Source: Bacteroidales bacterium (GTDB taxonomy: Bacteria; Bacteroidota; Bacteroidia; Bacteroidales; UBA7960). From it: a DNA stretch of 11,504 nucleotides. A program made the position numbers and the translations under genes. The notes beneath the pieces are model-generated. The model did no database searches, was not told the DNA's origin, and saw nothing but the letters and a program-made list of their open reading frames with translations. The stretch lies in NCBI GenBank assembly GCA_007122505.1, contig SKTQ01000059.1:1-11504 (forward strand), given 5' to 3'. Shown piece by piece: positions 1 through 7,021 of this stretch. Positions within the stretch are counted from its first letter, which is position 1; every line of letters starts with the position of its first letter.

Positions 1-2
1 AT

Positions 3-497
3 TGGGCTACAATACAGACATGGAGCAGTAACACCGCGAACCCTGCAACATTTAATCAAAACCTGCCTGCGCTGGCAGGAGAACCCAACGTAATATTCCG
101 CTGGAACATGAATTATGGTGGTGGCGGACCACCCCACAATTCAAGAAGCTGGAGCATCGATGATATCTCCGTAACAGGAACAATAGCCCAGGGCGGAGAT
201 GATGTCTCTCAACCTTTGTATGACGACACATACATTTCAGATTCCGATATTTTGGAAATGACCTGCTTCCCCAATCCGGCAATCGATCAGGTAAATATCT
301 CTTTTAATCGTGATGTGACAAATGGAACAATCATTTTCACCGATATCTCAGGAAGGGATGTATATCAAATGACTGTTAATGATTTGCAAAGGCAGGAAAC
401 CATCAGTGTAAATACAGGCACGTGGCCCGGCGGGCTTTTCGTTGTGCGCCTGATTACCAACGAAGGAACGACTACACAAATCATCAGTGTGAAATAA
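3..497 (+). CDS. C-terminal part of a T9SS-secreted protein (type A sorting domain), 5' partial
   Basis: The open frame enters the window at base 3 without a start, so only the last 164 residues are visible. The first ~55 residues include an aromatic beta-strand stretch ending in SRSWSIDDISVTG. Such a stretch commonly ends the jelly-roll (MAM/lectin-like, 'choice-of-anchor') domains of Bacteroidota secreted proteins. A short Asp/Ser-rich linker follows. From about base 264 comes a typical T9SS type A C-terminal domain: CFPNPAIDQVNISF, then a GTIIFTDISGRDVY strand pair, then a WPGGLFVVRL strand and a terminal TQIISVK. In known systems this domain directs export across the outer membrane by the Por/Spr machinery and is cleaved off, often with attachment to the cell surface. 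The enzymatic or binding function lies upstream of the window and cannot be named. The T9SS domain call is firm. Confidence 0.88.
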   Translation, partial: WATIQTWSSNTANPATFNQNLPALAGEPNVIFRWNMNYGGGGPPHNSRSWSIDDISVTGTIAQGGDDVSQPLYDDTYISDSDILEMTCFPNPAIDQVNISFNRDVTNGTIIFTDISGRDVYQMTVNDLQRQETISVNTGTWPGGLFVVRLITNEGTTTQIISVK

Positions 498-531
498 ACT
501 TTCTCATTTCATGCTGCTGTCTTTAATTGAT

Positions 532-569
532 AAGAAAGGCTGCCGGGTCCGGCAGCCTTTCTTTGTTTT
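532..569 (+). terminator. Rho-independent terminator after the T9SS protein gene
   Basis: There is a perfect 15-bp inverted repeat, AAGAAAGGCTGCCGG at 532-546 against its complement at 549-563, with a GC-rich upper stem and only two central bases (a real loop would open the top pair). It is followed by TGTTTT and starts 35 bases after the stop codon. Because the lower stem is A/T (AAGAAA with TTTCTT), it may also stop transcripts arriving from the minus-strand gene that ends at 878. Confidence 0.85.
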
Positions 570-635
570 AGACTTTAAACTTCCTCATCAATATTTTTTT
601 TCTGAACTCCGGCTTCCTTAATTAAACCCTTAGCG

Positions 636-846
636 ATGATCATTGCTTCACTGGCCACTTTCTATATTATAGCCCCTTTGTTGATTCTGTACCATTGTCA
701 ACGCTATCCTGCCATTTGTTCCGGTCATTGCCGGAGCAGCGGGTAGCCGACATATCATCATTACCGGGATAAAGATCGGTATTATTGGGTATGCGGCCTG
801 GAGTTACCTCGGGTTTCTTGTTACTGAAGTGCTGAGCAGATTTTAA
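636..846 (+). pseudogene. Possible frameshifted remnant of a small membrane protein
   Basis: From ATG 636 one frame reads MIIASLATFYIIAPLL and then loses its protein-like character. The frame shifted by +1 is open from 685 to the TAA at 844-846. It reads through AILPFVPVIAGAAG, HIIITGIKIGIIGYAAW and SYLGFLVTEVLSRF. Joined by one +1 shift near 681-690, the product would be about 70 residues, mostly hydrophobic with Gly/Ala-rich helices. No usable start codon exists in the second frame alone. The family is not recognised; a loose resemblance to the C-terminal part of DedA-like membrane proteins is not enough to name it. It may be a decayed gene fragment, a real gene with a sequencing error, or chance in an interval otherwise empty of genes. 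Confidence 0.3.
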
Positions 847-877
847 CTGAATACGGAATAAAAATTGCAGTCTGAAA

Positions 878-1957
878 TCAAGATATGGACCGGGCGGCCT
901 GCCACTCATCAACCAATTCCCTGAATACCTCTTTTACGGTAGATATCTTTGTTGCCAGGTATGCATTGGCTCCTGCAAAGGCATAACCGTTTTTCATATT
1001 GCCTTTATAAGCATTATATAGTGCCGTGACAATGCAATACGGACTGCTCGAAACATCACAAGTTTTGATGCAATGAAACGGACATCTTAGTGGGATCTTT
1101 AACCCCTTTTTAACTTTGTCCAAAAATTGATTATGGATGGCCCTGCCGGGCATTCCCACCGGACTCTGAATGATCTCCATATCAGCTTCCGAAGCATCGA
1201 TATAGGTTTGCTTAAAACGCGGCGAAGCATCACATTCAACAGTAGTCACGAAACGGGTTCCCAATTGAACACCTCTGGCACCTTTTTGCATAATATGGTA
1301 GATATCCTTACCTGTGTATATTCCACCGGCTGCTATCACAGGAATCTCGCAATGGTACCTGTCTTCAAAAAGTTTCACTTCCTTCAACACTTCCGGTATC
1401 AGCTCTTCAAGCGCATAATGGGTGTCATCAATATTTTCTTTTTTAAAGCCCAAATGCCCTCCTGCTCTGGGACCCTCCACAACAAAAGCATCGGGAAGGT
1501 AGTTGTGATTTGATTTCCACTTTTCGCAGATAATCCGTGCAGCTCTCCCCGATGAAACAATAGGAACAAGCTTTGTTTTGCTTCCCGGTTTTAAAAACTT
1601 CGGCAATTCAAACGGCAGTCCGGCACCTGAAAAAATGATGTCTATCTTTTCCTCAATGGAGGTACGCACCAAATCTGCAAAATTTGACATGGCAACCATT
1701 ATGTTTACCCCAATAACTCCTTTGGTTTGTTCCCTGGCTTTACGAATCTCTTTTTTTAACCCTTCAATGTTTGCCTGCAGGTAATCAAGCGCCGGCACAC
1801 GATGCACAAATCCCAATCCTGCGGCAGAAATAACCCCTACACCGCCTTCATTGGCCACAGCTACCGCCAGGCCCGAAAGACTTATACCTACACCCATTCC
1901 TCCCTGGATGACGGGAACGGGAATGTGTATCCCGCCTATTTTTAATGCTTCTATCAA
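878..1957 (-). CDS. Nitronate monooxygenase / 2-nitropropane dioxygenase-family FMN oxidoreductase
   Basis: The protein has 359 residues, typical of the longer bacterial nitronate monooxygenase-like group (YrpB/FabK-related TIM barrels). Visible motifs are PVIQGGMGVGISLSGLA (residues 15-31), GVISAAGLG (41-49), a GVNIMVAM strand (83-90), the family signature EGPRAGGHLG (161-170, with the conserved His), IPVIAAGGI (205-213) and the FMN-phosphate segment GARGVQLGTRF (226-236). Members oxidise alkyl nitronates with FMN and O2 or act as NAD(P)H-dependent flavin oxidoreductases; the real substrate here is not known. Residues 292-308 carry four cysteines, CX3CX3CX7C. The start is a TTG at 1955-1957: an in-frame stop lies three codons upstream, and the next Met (residue 21) is already inside the conserved GGMGVGIS loop. 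No Shine-Dalgarno site or clear promoter was found. The gene runs opposite to both neighbours. Confidence 0.9.
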   Translation of the reverse strand: MIEALKIGGIHIPVPVIQGGMGVGISLSGLAVAVANEGGVGVISAAGLGFVHRVPALDYLQANIEGLKKEIRKAREQTKGVIGVNIMVAMSNFADLVRTSIEEKIDIIFSGAGLPFELPKFLKPGSKTKLVPIVSSGRAARIICEKWKSNHNYLPDAFVVEGPRAGGHLGFKKENIDDTHYALEELIPEVLKEVKLFEDRYHCEIPVIAAGGIYTGKDIYHIMQKGARGVQLGTRFVTTVECDASPRFKQTYIDASEADMEIIQSPVGMPGRAIHNQFLDKVKKGLKIPLRCPFHCIKTCDVSSSPYCIVTALYNAYKGNMKNGYAFAGANAYLATKISTVKEVFRELVDEWQAARSIS

Positions 1958-2483
1958 AGTTGTTTAATCGATTTGGTTATAAAAGTATAAAGATACTAAA
2001 ATTAATATACTTACTTATTGTTTTTCAAAAACTTATATTTATTTAACATAACAAATGCTTAACCTGGATTATTCATGATTTTCATTCGGGTCAGATGGTC
2101 GAAAGCCGCCGACATAATCGTCTATTTCACGTTTTCGCAACCAGGCAGATGGCCTGAAGTAAAAGCACCTGAAAAAAGCAAACAAATTGAGTTTTTGCAA
2201 GATATTGTCCTCATTGTCATTTAATCAATCAGATACAGCAATTTATTTGCTTTTTGTGAATCATGCAGGGTAAAAAGATTTCCATCTCCGGAGCTAAAAT
2301 AACATCATATAGAAAAAATCAAATTTATCCTTTTGATTTGGGCTTGGTATCGTTTTTGAAAGCTTTTCACACGAATAAGTTACGGCAACGTGGGATTATG
2401 CATCCCTCTTGTATTCTTTTGTGCAAGGTGTTTTCCAGGTAATCCGTATTGGAATCTAGTTCACCCACAGGAAGTTTTTGCTG
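1958..2483. other. Gene-poor AT-rich interval
   Basis: No convincing gene, RNA gene, repeat array or terminator is seen here. The only notable content is at 2069-2224, where both strands are open in the same codon register. On the minus strand, from a possible TTG at 2198-2200 to the TAA at 2069-2071, the frame ends in RKREIDDYVGGFRPSDPNE, which looks coding-like. On the plus strand, ATG 2075 to TAA 2224 gives 49 residues (MIFIRVRWSKAADIIVYF...). Neither product is recognised. The rest (2225-2483) contains only short, unconvincing frames on both strands. Confidence 0.4.
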
Positions 2484-2514
2484 TTGTTTTGCATTCTTTT
2501 TCTATATACTTTTG
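2484..2514 (+). promoter_or_regulatory. Bacteroidota-type promoter of the acidic-linker secreted protein
   Basis: TTG at 2484-2486 (-33 element), a 20-base spacer and TACTTTTG at 2507-2514 match the TAnnTTTG -7 consensus of the Bacteroidota primary sigma factor. The -7 box ends 26 bases before the ATG at 2541, leaving a leader of roughly 20 bases without a clear Shine-Dalgarno site. Confidence 0.65.
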
Positions 2515-2540
2515 TAGAGATAACCTAACAGATAATTATC

Positions 2541-3704
2541 ATGAAAGATAAATTTAAGACAGGAAGCTTAGCAAATGCGATAATTTTGCTGGTTTTGTTT
2601 ACTTTTTCAGCATATGCCCAGGATATTTCCGAGCCGGGTCGCCGTTTTGAAATCAAATCGGGCCATATTGAATATGAACTGACCGGTAATGCAACCGGTA
2701 CCAGGACCATTTGGTTTGATAATTATGGTGCACTTTATTATGAACAAAACCGCACGGAAGAACACCACAGAACCTTGCGGGGTACTGAAAAAGTGGAAAA
2801 CCATACACTTGAGATATTTGACGGTACCTGGTATTATCATATCGATATGCTTGCCGGAGAGGGAACAAAAATGCACAAACGCTACCGACCTGATGCCTAT
2901 ATGTTTGGCGACTCCGATGATGAGTCCCTTCAGGCACTCGGACAGGAACTGCTAAATGCCTTCGGAGGTAAAGTGGAGAAAGATAGTGAAACCGTATTGG
3001 GTCGCAGTTGTGATGTCACAACACTTGCCGGCACCACAGTCTGGCAGTATAAAGGACTAACCCTGAAGTCTCACGCCCGGTTGCTTGGTATAGAAAACAA
3101 AGCTGAGGCCATTTCCTTCAGGGAAAACATTACAGTACCTTCCTCCCTGTTCCAACCGCCGGCCAACGTTATAATCAACGAAGTCACGGATCTGTTTGAT
3201 GATGAAGACTATTATGGATATGATGATTTTGATTATTATGATGATGATGAATTTGACGACGACTTCCTCATTAATGAATACCCTACGCGAATGGATTTTG
3301 AAGAGTTTAAGGAAGCAACGGGCAGGGCTGCTTCTTCTCTGGGATTTGACAGCTTTCGTATGTGGGACGACTCCTACGGTGAATATTCGGCTCTCTATGT
3401 CAAAGAGAATGGTGATCTTTTGACTTTTTCAGCAGTATCGTTACAAGCCAATGCCGGATGGCGCGAAGAAATAAACGCATACCGGCAGGAAGAAAACATC
3501 ACCAATTTCGAACTATTCCGACACGGCCGGTATGATATGTTTTATGGAGAATCTTCAGAGATTGATGAAGAAACCGGTGCGTTGATTCGTGTCAGCATTT
3601 TGTTTGCAGCCGTAAGAGACAAAGACGCGCTACTGACCATTGTAAAACTACCCACTACCTCTAAACGTGATATGATCGATACCTTCACAAAGACGGGGTT
3701 CTGA
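2541..3704 (+). CDS. Secreted protein of unknown function with an Asp/Tyr-rich linker
   Basis: The protein has 387 residues. A Sec signal peptide (basic start, hydrophobic ~13-24, then AYAQD) predicts cleavage after residue ~26 and release into the periplasm; there is no lipobox. The first domain (about 30-215) is beta-rich: GHIEYELTGNATGTRTIWFD, a Trp/Tyr-rich centre, then GRSCDVTTLAGTTVWQYKG and ENITVPSSLFQPP. This layout resembles the DUF4412/LolA-like lipoprotein-carrier type folds of Bacteroidota ('the species is locked in a compound and was once converted'), but I cannot assign a family. Residues 217-242 form an uninterrupted acidic-aromatic linker (13 Asp, 2 Glu, 5 Tyr, 4 Phe in 26). 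The second domain (about 250-387) is alpha/beta and soluble (MDFEEFKEATGRAASSLGF at its start). Its own promoter and the 158-base gap to the next gene suggest it is transcribed alone. No function is claimed. Confidence 0.8.
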   Translation: MKDKFKTGSLANAIILLVLFTFSAYAQDISEPGRRFEIKSGHIEYELTGNATGTRTIWFDNYGALYYEQNRTEEHHRTLRGTEKVENHTLEIFDGTWYYHIDMLAGEGTKMHKRYRPDAYMFGDSDDESLQALGQELLNAFGGKVEKDSETVLGRSCDVTTLAGTTVWQYKGLTLKSHARLLGIENKAEAISFRENITVPSSLFQPPANVIINEVTDLFDDEDYYGYDDFDYYDDDEFDDDFLINEYPTRMDFEEFKEATGRAASSLGFDSFRMWDDSYGEYSALYVKENGDLLTFSAVSLQANAGWREEINAYRQEENITNFELFRHGRYDMFYGESSEIDEETGALIRVSILFAAVRDKDALLTIVKLPTTSKRDMIDTFTKTGF

Positions 3705-3782
3705 TAGATTCTGTTTACAAGGCATATTTTATTGACATACTTCTTTTCTGCCATCTCAGGATGCACGGGTCGTTCCTCTTTA

Positions 3783-3813
3783 TTGGCTATTCAGTCAAAA
3801 TTTCCTAACTTTG
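3783..3813 (+). promoter_or_regulatory. Bacteroidota-type promoter of the sugar dehydrogenase gene
   Basis: TTG at 3783-3785, a 20-base spacer and TAACTTTG at 3806-3813 fit the TTG/TAnnTTTG pattern, with the same spacer as the promoter at 2484-2514. The ATG at 3863 lies 49 bases further on, giving a leader of about 40 bases that is A/C-rich near the start codon and lacks a Shine-Dalgarno site. Confidence 0.65.
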
Positions 3814-3862
3814 AGAAAATTAATGGTGTTTTCTGACACAACAAACACAAAAATATACAATT

Positions 3863-4984
3863 ATGTACAGAGCAGTTCTTTTCTCATTGATGGTAATGTT
3901 TCTTTCTGGGTGTGCCCAAAGTGAAGATCATACCTTACACGATCTTGTCGAAACCGAAGCACTCTCATTTTACGTGGACACCCTTGCCACCGGGCTTCGA
4001 AACCCCTGGGGGATGGAGTTTCTTCCCGATGGCCGGATTTTGATAGCCGAACGTCCGGGTAACCTCAGGGTTTGGGCGGATGGAGAACTACAGGACGAAA
4101 ATATTCGGAATTTGCCGGAAATATGGGCTCACGGCCAGGGTGGCTTGATGGATGTGGTTATGCATCCGGATTATGCCAACAACCAAATGATCTATTTGGT
4201 GCACGGTGCCCGTGGCTCCAATGGCGGCAGCACAGCCATAACACGCGGCCGTTTAACCGGCAATGACCTTTCCGATGTGGAAACCATTTTCTTCTCTCAA
4301 CCGCATACAGAAGCCGCTCACCATTTTGGCAGCCGTATAGTATTTGACGACGAGGGTTACCTCTTTTCCACCATTGGCGACAGAGGTGCGATGAACACCG
4401 CCCAGGACCTGATGAGTCATAATGGTACCGTAATCCGTATTTATGATGATGGTTCCGTTCCTCAGGATAATCCATTTGTGGGCGACGATGACGCGCAACC
4501 TGAAATCTGGAGCTATGGTCATCGCAACATACAGGGTATGCAATTGCATCCGGTAACAAGGGAATTATGGACCCATGAACACGGTCCCAAGGGAGGCGAT
4601 GAGATTAACCTGATCCACAAGGGAGCCAATTACGGGTGGCCATTAGTAACCCACGGAATTAACTATGATGGAACCATCATTACACCCGACACTACCGCTC
4701 CCGGTATGATTGATCCAATTCTGCACTGGACACCCTCCATCGCGCCTTGCGGCCTGGCGTTTGTTGACAGCGACCATTATCCCGGCTGGCAGTACAATAT
4801 GCTGGTGGGTGCTTTGGCCGGTCAGCATATCCACAGAGTAGTGTTTCAGGATACAACGGTGGTTCACACAGAAAAGATCCTTCAGGGTATGGCCCGCTTC
4901 CGCGCCATCGAACAAGGACCCGATGGTTTCATATACGTTCTGACCGAACATCCGGGTTTGTTTTTCCGACTCATTCCCGAATAG
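3863..4984 (+). CDS. PQQ-dependent aldose sugar dehydrogenase (glucose/sorbosone dehydrogenase family) lipoprotein
   Basis: The protein has 373 residues, the usual length for soluble aldose sugar dehydrogenases of the YliI/Asd type. These are six-bladed beta-propellers that oxidise sugars with PQQ and Ca2+ in the periplasm. The N-terminus is a lipoprotein signal with lipobox LSGC (Cys17). Family landmarks are GLRNPWGMEFLPDGR (44-58), GQGGLMDV (91-98), HHFGSRIVFD with the likely catalytic His154, IGDRG (171-175), DNPFVG, EIWSYGHRNIQG (214-225, conserved Arg221), THEHGPKGGDEINL (237-250, PQQ/Ca2+ region), NYGWP and VGALAGQ. One variation is SIAPCG (292-297), where close relatives commonly have Ser in place of Cys. 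Whether this organism makes or imports PQQ cannot be told from the window. The gene converges on the propeller lipoprotein gene across 41 bases. Confidence 0.9.
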   Translation: MYRAVLFSLMVMFLSGCAQSEDHTLHDLVETEALSFYVDTLATGLRNPWGMEFLPDGRILIAERPGNLRVWADGELQDENIRNLPEIWAHGQGGLMDVVMHPDYANNQMIYLVHGARGSNGGSTAITRGRLTGNDLSDVETIFFSQPHTEAAHHFGSRIVFDDEGYLFSTIGDRGAMNTAQDLMSHNGTVIRIYDDGSVPQDNPFVGDDDAQPEIWSYGHRNIQGMQLHPVTRELWTHEHGPKGGDEINLIHKGANYGWPLVTHGINYDGTIITPDTTAPGMIDPILHWTPSIAPCGLAFVDSDHYPGWQYNMLVGALAGQHIHRVVFQDTTVVHTEKILQGMARFRAIEQGPDGFIYVLTEHPGLFFRLIPE

Positions 4985-5025
4985 AAGGGCCGGTTTCATA
5001 ACAAACCTCTGTCATTTTTTTATAA

Positions 5026-6096
5026 TCAGTGAGTATTTGGTGTTACCGGGCTGAAGTTTATACCGTCCGGTTCCCGTCCTACAGCAAAATGTCCCTCAAT
5101 GGACATTGTCTCCAAATCAATGATGCTAACTGCATCTGACCGGGTATTGGCCACATAGGCAAACCGGTTGTCGGGAACTACCAATCCTATGGGGATAGAA
5201 GTTTCCTCAAATTCAGCAAAATACCTTGTTTCATCAACTCCTTCAGGAACAGGGGGAGTCAATCTGATGGCCGCCAGCTGGACTCTTGTAGCACTGTCAA
5301 ATACGCCAATATCTCCTGAACGTGCATTGCTGACCAGAAAATACCGCCCGTCGGGTGTAAACTTTGCGCGAATGGGAAAATCTTCACAAACGATGATATC
5401 CAAAACATCCAGTGTTTCGGTATCAATGATTGTGATGGTGTTGTCAGACCGGTTGGTTACCCATACCTCATGTCCGTCGGGATGCACATCTATACCTTCT
5501 GCACCGGCACCACTGTAAACCTGGGCAAGCAGTTCGCCGGTTGTCAGATCAAAAACAGTCACATTTCCCGCGCGGATACTGGGTACAAAGGCCCTGGTGA
5601 AGCATGGAGTAGCCGCAACCATGTGTGAAACATCCTGACCGGTATATAACGCTTCCAGGATCTCTCCGGTTTTCACATTCACCACCAGTAAATGCCTGCT
5701 GCCCTCGGCAGTTACGAGCATATTGTCCGTACCCTTGATCCATTGCATACCATGCGGCCGGGTATGTTCGCCAAGGTCAATGGTTTTTATCAAACGCCCC
5801 TCTGCAACATCATATACGGTAAGTGTATTGCCAATTTCAGTCCGGTCACCGTAATTACATACTACGGCGATGCGGCCATCTTCTGAAACCTCTACCTCGT
5901 GTGGCTCCCGGCCGGTAGGCAGAACCAGCAAAACCTCTCCTGTTTTGCGTTCCACAAAATATACGTCATCGCCACTTTTGCTGGCCACAATGAGGGTTCC
6001 GCCAATGTATTCCTCATCTGATGAAACACCGCTCCCACAAGAAAAACACAGAACGGATGCCAAAAACAATACAGGTATTAAAAAAAGCTTTTTCAT
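5026..6096 (-). CDS. YVTN-type seven-bladed beta-propeller lipoprotein
   Basis: The protein has 356 residues. The N-terminus is a lipoprotein-like signal (MKKLFLIPVLFLASVLCFSC) with the acceptor Cys at 20; its -3 residue is Cys rather than the usual Leu, so the lipobox is imperfect. The remainder is seven repeats of about 42-50 residues, each with a V-N/S strand, an xVxVxDxxTGE strand and a PxGIxxxPDG turn: for example KTGEVLLVLPTGREPHEV, FDLTTGELLAQVYSG, VWVTNRSDNTITIIDTETL and AYVANTRSDAVSIIDLET. Seven copies are enough to close a propeller. Relatives are surface or periplasmic proteins of mostly unknown role, sometimes linked to redox enzymes or binding of extracellular ligands. No catalytic residues are evident. 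The 208 bases upstream (6097-6304) contain no clear promoter or gene. Confidence 0.85.
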   Translation of the reverse strand: MKKLFLIPVLFLASVLCFSCGSGVSSDEEYIGGTLIVASKSGDDVYFVERKTGEVLLVLPTGREPHEVEVSEDGRIAVVCNYGDRTEIGNTLTVYDVAEGRLIKTIDLGEHTRPHGMQWIKGTDNMLVTAEGSRHLLVVNVKTGEILEALYTGQDVSHMVAATPCFTRAFVPSIRAGNVTVFDLTTGELLAQVYSGAGAEGIDVHPDGHEVWVTNRSDNTITIIDTETLDVLDIIVCEDFPIRAKFTPDGRYFLVSNARSGDIGVFDSATRVQLAAIRLTPPVPEGVDETRYFAEFEETSIPIGLVVPDNRFAYVANTRSDAVSIIDLETMSIEGHFAVGREPDGINFSPVTPNTH

Positions 6097-6304
6097 GGTA
6101 AATTTTTTTGATTGACACTGATTTAAATTTTGATTATTCTTTGTCCAATTTGTCTTATTCTAACTAATCCGTTTTACCTGTGATTTAGTTGAACGCAGGT
6201 ATCATTCGTTCAAATTTTTTGGAGCATTTTCCTCATTTACTCCTTTACCAGATTGCCAAATATTTTTCCTCTAATACCTTTTTATCTATTTTCCATACAG
6301 TTCT

Positions 6305-7021
6305 TCATGTTGTTTCAATAATCTTTAAAACCAACAATCCAGTGCCTATGGCAATACCAAAACTTAACAAGGTTCCTATCAAAATGTATTCTGTCAATTG
6401 TCTGCTTTTTGATTCTTTTAAATCCCCAAACCGGAAGACTGACTTGGCAGCTAGTAAAAAGCCTATTCCTTCCCAATTATCTGTAACAACAAAAATAAAA
6501 ACAAATATACGCTCCAATATGCCAATGTATTTTCCAGCATTATTTAACGATCCGTCTACGCTACCATAAATTGATTTTGACCAATTAGACATGAGTACCT
6601 GTACCATAATCCCTGATACAACTGTTATAAATAGTATTGCCACCGAATATATCCATATGCTTTGATTTTCGTACAATGCAGTTAGATTAAATTCGGGTTC
6701 AAAAAATACAATCCACAAAATCACAATGACCGTGACATGCAAGGCTTGGTCCAAAAAAAATGAAACAATATTCTTGTTTGCCTTTTTTAATTGAACTTTA
6801 AGAACGTCAATCACCCAGTGTGAAAACATAAGCAACAATATCAAAAGCCAGTAATTTAGATCCCATAGTAATATGAATATTAACAGACCGTGGATCAAAA
6901 CATGAATATACAGTTTAGGTGAACCAATTTTTTTCTTTTCCTTGTCTTGTACCCAGGACTTTGGCTGAAGTAAAAAATCTCCAATAAGATGAGCCAATAT
7001 TAGTTTGATGAGTTCAATCAT
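6305..7021 (-). CDS. DUF3307-family integral membrane protein
   Basis: The protein has 238 residues and about six hydrophobic segments (roughly 3-18, 41-74, 92-107, 122-144, 168-180, 212-234). It carries the family's polar residues inside or beside membrane helices: HLIGDFLLQ (11-19), SHWVIDVLK (67-75), FLDQALH (89-95), ERIFVFIF (170-177), AAKSVFRFGD (191-200) and TEYILIGTLLSFGIAIGTG (210-228). Conserved His/Asp/Glu/Arg in helices suggest a metal site or transport/catalysis, but the biochemical role of the family is unknown to me. Its ATG (7019-7021) overlaps the SatD stop as ATGA (7018-7021), so the two are translationally coupled. DUF3307 and SatD proteins are named together in the streptococcal sat (secretion and acid tolerance) locus; that link to acid tolerance is only suggestive here. 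The gene is AT-rich compared with its flanks. Confidence 0.85.
   Translation of the reverse strand: MIELIKLILAHLIGDFLLQPKSWVQDKEKKKIGSPKLYIHVLIHGLLIFILLWDLNYWLLILLLMFSHWVIDVLKVQLKKANKNIVSFFLDQALHVTVIVILWIVFFEPEFNLTALYENQSIWIYSVAILFITVVSGIMVQVLMSNWSKSIYGSVDGSLNNAGKYIGILERIFVFIFVVTDNWEGIGFLLAAKSVFRFGDLKESKSRQLTEYILIGTLLSFGIAIGTGLLVLKIIETT

Noticed and set aside
667..912. Minus-strand open frame of 81 codons overlapping the end of the flavoprotein gene
   Set aside because: Polar, motif-free translation overlapping a real gene in another frame; no start signals.
1979..1995. TATCTTTA and TACTTTTA as -7 boxes for the minus-strand flavoprotein gene
   Set aside because: Both lack the final G of TAnnTTTG and no TTG stands at the correct distance; the region is so AT-rich that near matches are expected.
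4992..5021. Hairpin GGTTT/AAACC plus T7 between the convergent propeller genes
   Set aside because: Stem is only 5 bp and the T-run is seven bases away from it, so it does not fit an intrinsic terminator well.
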